A stretch of 51,057 bases of DNA from Gloeophyllum trabeum ATCC 11539 (GCF_000344685.1 NW_006920415.1:1668539-1719595), one strand, 5' to 3'. Counted from the first letter of the stretch, positions 1 through 9,732 are shown. Notes: generated from the sequence alone by a model not told the origin. Made by a program: numbers and translations.

Positions 1-867
1 AAATGGAATGAGATAGCATGAAAATCATACAGTTTTTGCTTGAAGAAGCATCAATTACTCATTCGAGGGCAATCGAGCCTACTGTACTTGGGGGGAGTGG
101 GCCAATGCTGTGCATGGCTGGTTACGAGTCCTGAGCTGGGCATAAGATACTCCCTATTTTACACTGTATATCATAGAGCTGACACAAATATTCCTATCTT
201 TCTTGAAGTATTATTTGAATTTCACTAGACCTCTCAGGATCATCTTGTATATTCCTTGATTTGCTATAGAGCTCTGAATATATTATGGATTTCCTGCATT
301 TTTCACAATTTTTCTGGCCCTTCTACAGCCTGCAATCAATTCCAGATACCAATGATGTAATGGCTCTGCAGATCGGGTGAACCTGCAGAGAGCCTATGTC
401 ATAGAAGGCAGGAGCCAATCAGAGTCCAGGAATCCAAACCGACGCGGCCCGCACCTCAGCCACTGACTACAAGCCACTACAATAGTCAATTCCCACGATA
501 AGCAATAAGAGTAAAACCGCCATGCGGACTAGGACAAGACACACAATCGATAAATTCACGAAAATATTGTTGTAGATCCGTATAGCATACGCCCCAGACT
601 AGAGAAAATAAAAGAGAGATAAGACGAAGAATTGAGCCCGCAAATGAGCAAACAATGGTCCCAGAGACTACAAAAATGCGCCAAAAGTGGTTTTGTAGTC
701 TCACATACAACCGGACTTCCAATTGGAGTTTCCAAAATGTAGTCTGCAATACAAAACATAACTCCCACGACTTCTCGGCACAAACAGTTCTCACGGGGTA
801 CAATGTTCGGCACGCAGGCATATTTTGCGCGTAAGGACTTGACCTTCGTACCTCAGGACTCGTAATG
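1..867. other. intergenic, no gene recognised
   Basis: I see no reading frame that resembles a known protein and no chain of splice-compatible exons here. The open frames are under 115 codons and overlap each other on both strands. The sequence is moderately AT-rich. It precedes a cluster of small repeats that begins near position 850. Confidence 0.6.
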
Positions 868-1389
868 ATTTCGATCTATTCGGCAGTCACACGTCACAGG
901 GGTACCTGCCGAAGACGAAATCTGGTGTTTGTCACTGGTCACAGGGCCTCTGGGATCGTGGAACTTACCGTAAATGGCATCAGAAGCTGACCTGCGGCGC
1001 CACTTAGCACCATATATAGTAAGATGCCGAAATGATGAATCGGTCAGATGAGTCACATGTCACACCGCCTGCCGAATAGATCGAAATGGTACAGTATTAC
1101 CAGTGTCCAGCTCACCATTGGCTGTTTGTTTTCCCTTGCTCGTTCTCAATTGTCTTTGATCACTTACAGAATACAATTAAATGAAATACTATCCATACTT
1201 GGATTCAGTGTACAAGGATACACAGTTGAAATTCAATAAATCTTTCCGACTCAATATGGGAAATAAAAAATATCACTTAACATGCACGGAAGAAGGCAAT
1301 ATATGCATCTGGACACATGCAAAGGAAAAAGAAGGTGGTGGTGATATATGCAAGACAGTATTAATAACTCGGAAACTCAGGACTCGTAA
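852..1389. repeat. segment flanked by 14-bp direct repeats
   Basis: CTCAGGACTCGTAA occurs at 852-865 and again, exactly, at 1376-1389, flanking about 510 bp that includes the small TIR element. A 14-bp exact direct repeat is longer than a DNA transposon or LTR footprint and fits target-primed retroposition or a recombination or repair event. No poly(A) tail is visible inside the right copy, so the origin is open. Confidence 0.45.
868..1087. repeat. MITE-like element with 18-bp terminal inverted repeats
   Basis: A perfect 18-bp inverted repeat bounds this 220-bp stretch: ATTTCGATCTATTCGGCA at 868-885 and its complement at 1070-1087. Just inside each end sits a near-identical subterminal direct motif (GTCACACGTCACAG on the left, GTCACATGTCACAC on the right), the kind of site a transposase could bind. 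A further degenerate copy of the terminal motif (TGCCGAAGACGAAAT) lies near 908. There is no coding capacity, so it would be non-autonomous. I see no clear target-site duplication directly at the ends, so the superfamily is not assigned. Confidence 0.6.
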
Positions 1390-1608
1390 CCTGCCATGCG
1401 CAGCAGTGGCCCACAACTAGGCTTGATCCTGCGCCTCTTAAAAAAGAGTAGACAAGCAACTGTCTTTAATGGAGGCTTGTACCCGTTTAGTATCAGCGTC
1501 GCAGAAGTCCCCCCCAGGCTCTTGCGAGGTAGCTTTACTGCGCCCCCGTGCAAACATGTACAAATATACCATATTGAGAAGACTATCATGTGATGCCGGC
1601 AAACACGG

Positions 1609-2731
1609 TGATAAGCCTCAGGATCGTCTGACCCCTGAAAACGCGGATTCAGCACATCATACAAGCGCCCCGGAGCTTATTTGACACAGTCTAGGCATCT
1701 ATGGGCTCTAAAAGACTTTTTCTATTTAGCTCCGGACTTCCTAACATCCTCGAGGCGTACACGGACCCATTCCGCGATTTAGCTCCGCGCACTGAAGCTC
1801 CGGAGTGACTTAACCAATGCGACTTCTAGCTGCATTAGCTCCGGGACCCGCGGACACTTCTATCGAGGGGCGTCTTCCTCATGCCCACCCTCCAGCACTC
1901 ACTCCCCCTCGTTTCCGTCAAGATACCGAAGGTGCGGACGCATATGAGTCACCATAAGGTCAGCATCAGTCAGCAAACGGCCGGAGGTAATTAACACGTG
2001 ACCGGCGTGTCACACGGAGTGATGGGACCGCTTGGGTCAGGTGGCGGAGCGTCGAGGCGACCTATAGGGGCAGGAAAGAGCAAGTGGGAGCGCAAGAGAG
2101 TCGTATGGTGTATGGTATAGCGGAGGAAAGTGCTGAGCAATCCTGTGGGTAGCGGCGTTTATTTGTTATTTATCTCCGAACGGTCGCAAAGCCATTCCTG
2201 TAGTATAAATTGTACAAAGTAGCATACAGAAAAACAAGTTTTCGACTTCACCATCTCAGAGAATTAACGTTACGATCTCAGCGACCCGAGAAGTTCGAAA
2301 GCGTCGAACTTAGCGACTTATAACCGATCCTAGCTTTGCCAATAGGCCTGACTCATCGAGAGAAATATCTCCGCCATCGATTTAACTAGTTCCGGTGAGG
2401 TTCACATAGCGAAACAAAATTGAGCAACTCTTTCTAGCGCCTTCTACTCCCGTGAGCCCGGACCTACACTCGGTTCCGTGGTTTGCGACTTTGTTTGCGA
2501 CTTTCCGGAGATAAATACTCCGGAGCGTCCCTAAGTGTTTGTTTCAGGCGTCAAGGTTTTTGTTTTATTTTTCTAGGTCTTCCTACGGACTACCCTACGG
2601 CGTCTTACTCCTCCTTTCCCCCTCGAACTATTAAATACCCTTCAGTTGTCTCGGACCGCCTTCACCCATATCACGGGGTTTAGGTTTATTTCTTTTGGTC
2701 CTTGGTGATTGTTGTGTGTCAGGGCATATCA
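1609..2731 (+). mobile_element. solo LTR, copy 1 (about 1.1 kb)
   Basis: This 1,123-bp block begins TGATAAGC and ends GCATATCA, the TG...CA ends of a retrotransposon LTR. It is followed by ACGG, and the same four bases precede it (1605-1608 and 2732-2735), a possible target duplication. A second copy lies in opposite orientation at 46364-47476 and shares long stretches throughout, for example the segment near 2230-2360 and the segment near 2500-2720. A TATA-like TATAAA near 2203 suggests the LTR reads on the plus strand. No protease, reverse transcriptase or integrase frame adjoins it, so it is a solo LTR. The element family was not recognised. Confidence 0.75.
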
Positions 2732-2930
2732 ACGGGCTTCCTGCCGCGCGCGAGTCCGGCCAGTAAGAGTGTCTTCAAGTCTGGACTAAGAGGGTCATAT
2801 AGACGGGGCAAAATAGATTTTCATTGAAATCTATATAGCTGTGATACATGTGGCTGACAAGGATAATATAAAAGCTAACAGTAAGGAAAATTAATAAACC
2901 CTAACCCTAAAAGCACAAATCAAAGGAATT

Positions 2931-3002
2931 TGCAGTGGTAGGATTTGAACTCCAGACATCCAGCACTCAAGGCAGGCCGCATAACCACTACACTAAAGAG
3001 GC
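2931..3002 (-). repeat. tRNA-derived sequence (SINE head or tRNA pseudogene)
   Basis: Read on the minus strand from 3002, the sequence carries a perfect RNA polymerase III A box (TAGTGTAGTGG, tRNA positions 8-18). A perfect B box follows (GTTCAAATC, positions 53-61), at exactly canonical spacing. Positions 32-37 read C-T-TGA-G, an anticodon loop of serine-UGA type, and the anticodon stem forms 4 of 5 pairs. The acceptor and T stems do not pair, so this is not a functional tRNA. Downstream in its own direction lie two telomere-type units (TTAGGG twice; plus-strand 2899-2910). Internal promoter boxes on a broken tRNA are the usual signature of a SINE head. Confidence 0.55.
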
Positions 3003-3302
3003 AATACAAATCTCATGTATTAAAAGAATATGATGGCAATGTAATTGGCGTTTACTTAATACGGCTGGGTTCAGTTATTTTTAGTGACGCGGCCGGAGGG
3101 GTCGGAGGTCACATGATACCTTTCTCGAAAAGGTAATATTTGGTCGTGTTTACGCGGGGGCGCAATGGCAAAGACGGCTCTCGCGCGTGCTCAAAAAGGC
3201 AGGATTCTCCGCCCAAAATGGCAGATGCACATGGTTGGCATCTGCCGGGCCTCGGCACGTATATAGTCTCGACCTCTTCAACGGTTCCTCTACCCTACAC
3301 CG
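3003..3302. other. intergenic with promoter-like sequence at the Copia insertion site
   Basis: No gene is seen. A TATA-like CGTATATAGT lies near 3259-3266, followed by a pyrimidine-rich run, and the Copia element begins at 3303. The target-site copy CACCG is at 3298-3302. The original target reads continuously from 3302 into 8995 once the element is ignored. Confidence 0.5.
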
Positions 3303-3561
3303 TGTAGAAACTAGAAACAGTGAATCTCAGCCGTCTGTAGCACGACTGTGTATATAGCGGTGTATGTACCTAGAAACAGTGAATCTAACACTATGTCAGG
3401 TACATGATGGACAGTACTGTGTGGATGCGAGACTCACCTCAGCCGTCTGTAGCACGACTGAGGGAAAGGAAAAGGGGACGAGGGGAATACATCCGTATAT
3501 ACCCGAGCGTGTCTCGTCACGGTGAAGGGGTGAAGACTGACTTCACATCGTATCCTCAACA
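3303..3561 (-). repeat. 3' LTR of the Copia element
   Basis: This 259-bp copy begins TGTAGAAAC and ends CTCAACA on the plus strand. It contains its own internal duplications: CTAGAAACAGTGAATCT at 3311 and 3370, and a 23-bp unit starting CTCAGCCGTCTG at 3327 and 3438. A TATATA-type sequence lies near 3495 and could serve as the element promoter on the minus strand. Confidence 0.97.
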
Positions 3562-3668
3562 CTCCTCCTCGATGGGAAGACCACTGAACCGCCCGACAAC
3601 TCCTCCTCGCATGGAAGCGTGAACCATAACTCCTCCTCAATGGGATACATCTTCTTCGACTCCTCCTG
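3562..3668 (-). other. polypurine tract region with four GAGGAGGAGT-type copies
   Basis: On the element strand the motif GAGGAGGAGT stands directly before the 3' LTR (plus 3561-3570), the position where plus-strand DNA synthesis is primed. The same motif recurs at 3599-3608 and 3629-3638, and a near copy at 3659-3668, spaced 38, 30 and 30 bp. The outermost copy is the likely functional polypurine tract. The others overlap the end of the Gag-Pol frame. Confidence 0.75.
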
Positions 3669-6600
3669 AGCTTGAACTTGAAGTGGGTGGTCGTAAACCG
3701 AGAAATGACCGTAGGCGAGTGAACGGACCGGCATCCAGAGCTTTGGTAAATATGTCAGCGACGTTGTCTTTGGTATTGACATAGTGGACCTTCAAGGCAC
3801 CAGAATCGCTAAGTTCGCGAATGTAGTGATACTTGACGTCGATATGTTTTGTGCGGCTGTGAAAAGATGGGTCGCTGGAGAGGACGATGGCGCCAGTGTT
3901 ATCGCAGAGTAAGGGTGTTGGCGAAGTCTGTTCGAAGCGAATGCCGTTCAGGAGAGTGCGTAACCAGACGAGCTCCTTGGCGGATTCGGCAGCAGCAACA
4001 TATTCAGATTCGCATGAGGATTGGGAGACAGTCTTTTGTTTCCGAGAGGACCAGGTTACAATGCCAGAACCTAAGGTGAAGCAATAGCCGCCAACAGAAC
4101 GGCGAGTATCTGGACACATAGCATGACCGGCGTCCGTATAGCCGACGAGCGTGGAGGCGCGTGGTCCTCCCAGAACCAATCTCAAGTCCCGAGTGCCCTT
4201 CAGATATCGTACGATTCGTTTCGCTGCTTCCCAGTGAGCAGATCCGTAACAGTCGAGGAATTGACTGAGGTGCTGGACCGCGTACGCAATGTCGGGACGG
4301 GTGCCTACTGCCAGATACATGAGCGAGCCTATAAGGGACCGGTAGGGGAGAGTTGCCGCCAACAGTTTCTCCTCCTCGGTCTTGGGCGAATGCTCTGTGC
4401 GAGAGAGCCGAAGACCGGCATCCATAGGGGTGGAAACGGGGTAGGCGTCCTTCATATGGAATTGAGCAATAATGCGGTCGATGAGAGCAGTCTGAGAGAG
4501 AGAAACAGTTCGTGAGGAACGATCGCGGTCGATAGCAATGCCGATGCAAAACTTGGCTTCGCCTTGGTCGGAGATCTGCCATTTCTCGCGGAGTTGGGAT
4601 TTGAAACGGGCATTGGCACTGGGGCGGTCAGCGATCGAGAGGAAATCATCAACGTGGACGCCAGCAATGACGATGCCATGGTCATCGCGTCGGTAGTAGA
4701 GGCAGTATTCGCAAGGCAGACGAATGAATTTCAATTCAGTCATGCGGTCGTGCATGGTACGGTTCCAGATACGACCAGCCTGTTTCATGCCGTAGAGACC
4801 CTTCTGGAGTTCCCAAACCCAGTCCTCTTTGCCGGGTTCCTCAAAACCTGTTGGTTGTTGCATATAGCAAGTTTCGCCAGCAGGGAGTAAGCCGTACAAA
4901 AAGGCTGTTTTGATGTCAATTTGCTGAGCGTCCCAGTCGAGGGCAGCAGCAAGGTGGAGGAGAACTCGGAAGGATTCCATGCGCATAGTAGGGGAAGTGG
5001 TCTTATCGTAATCAAGGCCGAAAACAGCCTCATAGCCTTTACAGACGTAGCGTGCTTTGTAGCGTGCGGGAGATCCGTTAGCGTCACGTTTGAGGCGGAA
5101 GACAGGGCGGCCATGCATAAGTTTCCGACCAGGAGGGACAGCGGAAGGAGGAACAAGCTTGTAGACACCGAGCTCCTTAATAGACGCAAACTCCTCAAGA
5201 AGAGCTGAGTGCCATTCGGCGGCATCAGTCGAGGCCATAGCTTCCTTGAGGTTTTTAGGATCGTCCGGATATTCAACGTCGATAGGACCATCTTGGAGGG
5301 CAGCGAAGGACTCGTGGATCATAGAGAGTACTTCGTTGATGGTGGGAGGTTCGATGGCAGAAGCATTGCGGCGTTCCAAACGTTCCTGGCGAAGACGTTC
5401 CCCGATAGCCCGAGATTCTGCAGCAGCGAGTTGGACGGGGTCAGCTTTTGGAAGACCGTTGGCTAGGGCACATTTGTCGCTGGGAATGGGGACACGGGAT
5501 GAGTGACGAAGGGGGGAAGCGGGAAGGCCAGCATCCAGGGGATCGGAATGAGCGGGAGAAATGGGAGGATTGACTGTGACAGATGTTGGAACAGGAGCTG
5601 CGGAGGCCGAAGAGGTCACATCCGGGAGAGGGATAGGAGAGGAAGGGAGAGGGATGGGCGCGGGTGGAGTGAAAAAGGATGAGCTGTCAACGGGGACGTC
5701 GAGAAGACCAAGGGGGTTTGAGGTATCAGCACGTGTGGGTGTGTCCTGAGGGCTTGAGGAGGTTGGGGAACTCGAGGGATCCGTAGAACTTGAAGGAACT
5801 TGAGGAATTGAGGTGTCTTGAGGGGAAGGAGATGAGTCGTCGCCAAGGACACGTCCGGGATGAACGAGGCGGGAAATCGCTTCATGAGATTCAATAAACT
5901 GAACGTTAAAAGATGTGATAATGCGGTGAGTAGGGCGGTGGTAACAACGGTATGCTTTGGAGTTAGGGCTGTATCCGATGAGAACGCATTCGATGGATCG
6001 CGGTTTAACTTTGGGATTATATGTATTCTCAACGAGAACGAAGGCGCGACAGCCGATTTCGCGCAAGTGGGACAGGTTTGGCTTCTTCTTATAGTATGCT
6101 TCATAGGGAGTTTTCCCGACAATAGAGCGGGAGGGCGTGCGGGAGGTGAGGTAGCATGCGGTGAGCATGAATTCATCCCAGCGGTTTTCAGGGAGGTTAG
6201 CTTGAATACGCATAGTACGCGCCTTATTCCGAAGAGTACGGTGAATGCGTTCGCCACGACCATTATGAGCGGAAACGTGGGGTGCAGTGAATTGGTGTTG
6301 GGTACCGCGGGACGCAAGCCAAGCGGCCATCTTATCACTCTTCAGTTCGCCATTGTCGGTACGATATATTCCAACTCTGGAGCCCGTCTCAAGCTCGCGG
6401 GCGCGCTCCCAGTCCTGAAGCTGCTTGAAGGCGGCGTCTTTCGAAGGTAAGGGCAAGGACCAAGGAAATGATGTATAATCGTCGATGAGGTTTAATACAT
6501 ATTTGTTGCCCGAAGCTGAGACAATAGACTCCTCCATGAGGTCAGCGTACACAATTCCTAACGCCCTGGCAGCCTTCTCCCCCTCGCGAACCTTAGGTAC

Positions 6601-8538
6601 TGAAGACTTGACCTGTTTCCCGAGGATACAGTGGTCACATTTCGGGGGTTCGTGAGATATGTCGATGTGCATACCTTCGACAAGACGCTTGGTGGCCATT
6701 TCAACAATAGAGCGAGGGTTGGTGTGGCCAAGTCGGCGGTGCCAGGTAGCAATATCAGGGACGCGAGCAGCAAAATTGACATACTCCACAGAGGGGGGAG
6801 GCCCATCAAGGCGATAGAGTTTACGGGACATCTTGGGTCCTCGAGCGACCAGTGTGCCGTTGGGCTTGGTGAGCCAACAAGACGTGCCACTGAAATGGGC
6901 AACGAGATTAGCGCTGGAGGTGAGCTGGCCAATGGAGATGAGGCGAACAGTCGCTTGAGGGACATAAAGAACATCGTTGAGGACGAGCGTGATGCCGCGA
7001 GCGACATGGAGTTTGACTTTGCCGATGCCGACTGCATGGATGGAAGAACCGCCAATGCCCTTGATCAGACTGGCAGGGAGAGGTCGAAGCTCAAAGAAGT
7101 CACTACGTTCAGGTGAGATATGAGCTGTTGCTCCCGTGTCCAGAAGATATGGTGACAAGGCCGCATTGCGGAGAGGAGCGCGCGAACGGGACATCGAGTT
7201 GATAGGCTCGAGCTCCAGGGAGGCAAGGGCAATGTCCATTCTCCTCTGCTCACGCCAGTCGACGCTGCAATCAAAGTCCGCCAGAAGGGTGAGGTAGCTC
7301 TCGTACTCGAAGCGATCACCAATAGTATCATGGTAGGCTGCCAGCCAGTCAGGAGACGGCAAGAAAGACTCAGTGTGAAGGACAGTGTGTTCGGCAGTCT
7401 GCGAGGCAAGCGAAGCGAGAGAAGGGGTCCCAGTGTCGGCGAGATAGAATGCTTCACCGGTAACGCTGTCGAGGAGGAATGCGCGACCAGAATCATCGCG
7501 CCTGGGACCAGAGCCAGAGGTAGCAGGGCGAGGTACCGGAGCAGAGGATGATGAAGCAGGCGGGAGTTTGCCAGTACTAGACCGCACTCGCTTAGCAGCT
7601 AGAACCTCCTCGCGGCGACCGGCCATAGCACCGCCGGGAGCCCAACAAGTATCGGCGAGATGACCGGTAGCCTTGCAGTGAGAGCAAATCTTCTTGGCTC
7701 CTTTGGCCCGGGACGCGGCGGACTGTGCAGCAAGGACTTCGATAGGGCTAGCAGAGGCGGCGGCGTTGTCAACCAGTTGTTGCTCATAGTCGAGGCGGAC
7801 GCGAATATCATCGGCAGTGACGGGGCGGTCGGACGTAGCATTAGCCATAGCAGTCGCAACATGGTCTCGGACGCCGGGCAAGTCGGCAGACAAGGCGTTC
7901 AGCATCACAATGGAAAGAAATGCACTTTCGGTGGGGATACCGATAGCATATATGCGCTTGACCAACTCCGAAAGGCGGTTGCTAGTGATGGCGAAGCGTT
8001 CAGAGCGAGAGTACCGAACGGCAAACGCTTCTTGGATGAGCAAGATCTGAGCTAGAGGGCCTTGTTTCTCATGGCGAATGCGAAGAGCTGCCCAAGCAGC
8101 AGCGGCAGTGCCGGCTTTGTCGATGAAGCGGCGCTCCTCCTTGACAGCACGAAGACTGAAGAAACCGAGAATAGCCTCGTTGTTGGAGAGCCAATTGTTA
8201 GCCCCAATAGGATCGAGTGTAGCGGTGGGCTGAGCAATACGACCGTCGATATACCCGGCGAGGCCCGACAAGCGGAGGGTTTGTTCAACTTGATGGGACC
8301 AGTCCGGCCAGTTGTTCTTCGTTAGATCAAGTATGATTGCATTCGAAGCAGCCAAGAGGGTCGGGGGAATGGGTATAACGGGGATCGAAGGAGCCACGAG
8401 GCGAGGGGGAATGAGAGGCTGAGGGGCAAGGGGAGGTTTGGTATCAGGGTCAGCCACGCCGAGGTCAGAGCCGCTAGGGAGACTGAGATTGGGCAGTTCG
8501 CCAGACATAGCTTTAGTGAGATCACGACCAAGGGTCAT
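3637..8538 (-). CDS. Copia Gag-Pol polyprotein (1,633 aa)
   Basis: This single exon encodes the capsid and all enzymes of the retrotransposon. Domains in order: Gag-like region (about 60-270); a CCHC zinc knuckle, C-x2-C-x4-H-x4-C, at 285-298; aspartic protease with DTGA at 467-470; integrase with an HHCC zinc domain (about 600-637) and catalytic D666, D728, E763. A Ser/Pro-rich linker spans 895-1010. Reverse transcriptase (about 1105-1380) has D1208 and the VDD signature at 1296-1298. RNase H has D1469, E1510 and D1546. All catalytic residues I can identify are present and there is no stop or frameshift. Gag and Pol are fused in one frame, as in Drosophila copia. The start at 8538 lies 192 bp inside the 5' LTR. 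It is a selfish gene unrelated to its neighbours. Confidence 0.96.
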   Translation of the reverse strand: MTLGRDLTKAMSGELPNLSLPSGSDLGVADPDTKPPLAPQPLIPPRLVAPSIPVIPIPPTLLAASNAIILDLTKNNWPDWSHQVEQTLRLSGLAGYIDGRIAQPTATLDPIGANNWLSNNEAILGFFSLRAVKEERRFIDKAGTAAAAWAALRIRHEKQGPLAQILLIQEAFAVRYSRSERFAITSNRLSELVKRIYAIGIPTESAFLSIVMLNALSADLPGVRDHVATAMANATSDRPVTADDIRVRLDYEQQLVDNAAASASPIEVLAAQSAASRAKGAKKICSHCKATGHLADTCWAPGGAMAGRREEVLAAKRVRSSTGKLPPASSSSAPVPRPATSGSGPRRDDSGRAFLLDSVTGEAFYLADTGTPSLASLASQTAEHTVLHTESFLPSPDWLAAYHDTIGDRFEYESYLTLLADFDCSVDWREQRRMDIALASLELEPINSMSRSRAPLRNAALSPYLLDTGATAHISPERSDFFELRPLPASLIKGIGGSSIHAVGIGKVKLHVARGITLVLNDVLYVPQATVRLISIGQLTSSANLVAHFSGTSCWLTKPNGTLVARGPKMSRKLYRLDGPPPSVEYVNFAARVPDIATWHRRLGHTNPRSIVEMATKRLVEGMHIDISHEPPKCDHCILGKQVKSSVPKVREGEKAARALGIVYADLMEESIVSASGNKYVLNLIDDYTSFPWSLPLPSKDAAFKQLQDWERARELETGSRVGIYRTDNGELKSDKMAAWLASRGTQHQFTAPHVSAHNGRGERIHRTLRNKARTMRIQANLPENRWDEFMLTACYLTSRTPSRSIVGKTPYEAYYKKKPNLSHLREIGCRAFVLVENTYNPKVKPRSIECVLIGYSPNSKAYRCYHRPTHRIITSFNVQFIESHEAISRLVHPGRVLGDDSSPSPQDTSIPQVPSSSTDPSSSPTSSSPQDTPTRADTSNPLGLLDVPVDSSSFFTPPAPIPLPSSPIPLPDVTSSASAAPVPTSVTVNPPISPAHSDPLDAGLPASPLRHSSRVPIPSDKCALANGLPKADPVQLAAAESRAIGERLRQERLERRNASAIEPPTINEVLSMIHESFAALQDGPIDVEYPDDPKNLKEAMASTDAAEWHSALLEEFASIKELGVYKLVPPSAVPPGRKLMHGRPVFRLKRDANGSPARYKARYVCKGYEAVFGLDYDKTTSPTMRMESFRVLLHLAAALDWDAQQIDIKTAFLYGLLPAGETCYMQQPTGFEEPGKEDWVWELQKGLYGMKQAGRIWNRTMHDRMTELKFIRLPCEYCLYYRRDDHGIVIAGVHVDDFLSIADRPSANARFKSQLREKWQISDQGEAKFCIGIAIDRDRSSRTVSLSQTALIDRIIAQFHMKDAYPVSTPMDAGLRLSRTEHSPKTEEEKLLAATLPYRSLIGSLMYLAVGTRPDIAYAVQHLSQFLDCYGSAHWEAAKRIVRYLKGTRDLRLVLGGPRASTLVGYTDAGHAMCPDTRRSVGGYCFTLGSGIVTWSSRKQKTVSQSSCESEYVAAAESAKELVWLRTLLNGIRFEQTSPTPLLCDNTGAIVLSSDPSFHSRTKHIDVKYHYIRELSDSGALKVHYVNTKDNVADIFTKALDAGPFTRLRSFLGLRPPTSSSSSGGVEEDVSH

Positions 8539-8712
8539 TACGGACGGAAAGTGACGAAGAGAAACAAGAGACGAAGGCTGCTTGGCGCGCGTCGATGAGA
8601 AATGAGACGCGAAAACGAGGGGAATGCGCGCGTGAGTGGGCGCCTCGGATGCAGATCAGTCCGAGATTCAAAAGTAAAAAGCTTCCGTGACTCGGTTTGC
8701 GAGAACACAAGT

Positions 8713-8730
8713 CTTCAGGGGCTCATAACC
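8713..8730 (-). other. primer-binding site of half-tRNA type (initiator Met anticodon arm)
   Basis: Immediately inside the 5' LTR the plus strand reads CAGGGGCTCATAACC, which matches the anticodon arm of initiator tRNA-Met (GCTCATAACC, CAU anticodon). The element strand is therefore complementary to the middle of that tRNA rather than its 3' end. Drosophila copia is known to be primed by a 5' half of initiator tRNA-Met. The match here suggests the same mechanism. Confidence 0.75.
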
Positions 8731-8989
8731 TGTAGAAACTAGAAACAGTGAATCTCAGCCGTCTGTAGCACGACTGTGTATATAGCGGTGTATGTACCTA
8801 GAAACAGTGAATCTAACACTATGTCAGGTACATGATGGACAGTACTGTGTGGATGCGAGACTCACCTCAGCCGTCTGTAGCACGACTGAGGGAAAGGAAA
8901 AGGGGACGAGGGGAATACATCCGTATATACCCGAGCGTGTCTCGTCACGGTGAAGGGGTGAAGACTGACTTCACATCGTATCCTCAACA
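8731..8989 (-). repeat. 5' LTR of the Copia element
   Basis: This copy matches 3303-3561 base for base in my comparison, including the internal duplications. It carries the element promoter and is followed on the plus strand by the right target-site copy CACCG (8990-8994). Confidence 0.97.
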
Positions 8990-8994
8990 CACCG

Positions 8995-9732
8995 AGGGTT
9001 ATACTGCCTATAACATACGCGCTGAATGCGCAAGAGCGCATAGAACCTCATGTACACAATTCCTTTAAAGTGGGGGGGTCGACGCACTAAATGTGGCCCA
9101 GTAGAAGCCTTACTGGGATCAAAAATCACGCTGAGAGAACTGTAGCTTTTCAGACTGTCTCCTACTGTCAATGGGGAGTCCCAAAGCTCAGTAGCTCCCC
9201 CTGGTACATTATCTACAGGACAAATTACAACTACTAGGTTAAAGTACTGCGAGCACAACGAGGAGTCAACAGCACGAAGTTCCTTGCCGTATATTCGGCA
9301 AGGTCCACGCACGTGGTTTACCACTGCTGCGGCGCCCCAGCTACTCGTTTGGGTGGGGTTCACTTCCAAAAGCGGGCTAAGGGGGGACTTCCCTATGCTG
9401 TATCGGAAATATGCACTAGCCTAGCCCACAACCCCAGGTCCTGAGGTAAGTCATGTCATAACCGTTTCTAGGTCTGCCAAGTTAGATGGTCATGTGCCTG
9501 CTAAAAGGCTTATGGCTCAAGGTACGTGATGTTGCGTCTAGAAATCTCAGGTGGATTATGATTGAGACGATCATGAAAGGGGTGAATAACGTCAAAATAT
9601 GCCCAGCAGAAGCCAGAATCGACTCATCGCGACATACATCGACCCTCATGAAGTTCATATACTCGCGGCGTGCATGATGTTACTGGTACATCTAGTGATG
9701 CAAGATTCAACTTCCTCCTTCACCGCACCGCT
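8995..9732. other. intergenic, no gene recognised
   Basis: This is the host sequence resumed after the Copia insertion. Small overlapping frames occur on both strands, but none resembles a known protein. It probably holds the 3' untranslated region of the minus-strand oxidoreductase that ends at 9733. Confidence 0.6.

Larger units (their letters stand above)
3303..8989 (-). mobile_element. complete Ty1/Copia LTR retrotransposon
   Basis: The element is 5,687 bp and is inserted in minus orientation. Its two 259-bp LTRs (3303-3561 and 8731-8989) are identical in my base-by-base reading, and a perfect 5-bp target duplication CACCG flanks it (3298-3302 and 8990-8994). It contains one uninterrupted Gag-Pol frame (3637-8538) with the order protease, integrase, reverse transcriptase, RNase H, which defines the Copia superfamily. 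A primer-binding site adjoins the 5' LTR and a purine-rich tract adjoins the 3' LTR. Identical LTRs plus an intact frame imply very recent insertion and possible present activity. Confidence 0.97.

Noticed and set aside
2899..2910. Telomere
   Set aside because: Only two CCCTAA units are present, embedded in unique sequence; not a chromosome end.
4004..8055. Many long open frames on both strands within the Copia element
   Set aside because: They are alternate-frame shadows of the Gag-Pol frame and have no family motifs.
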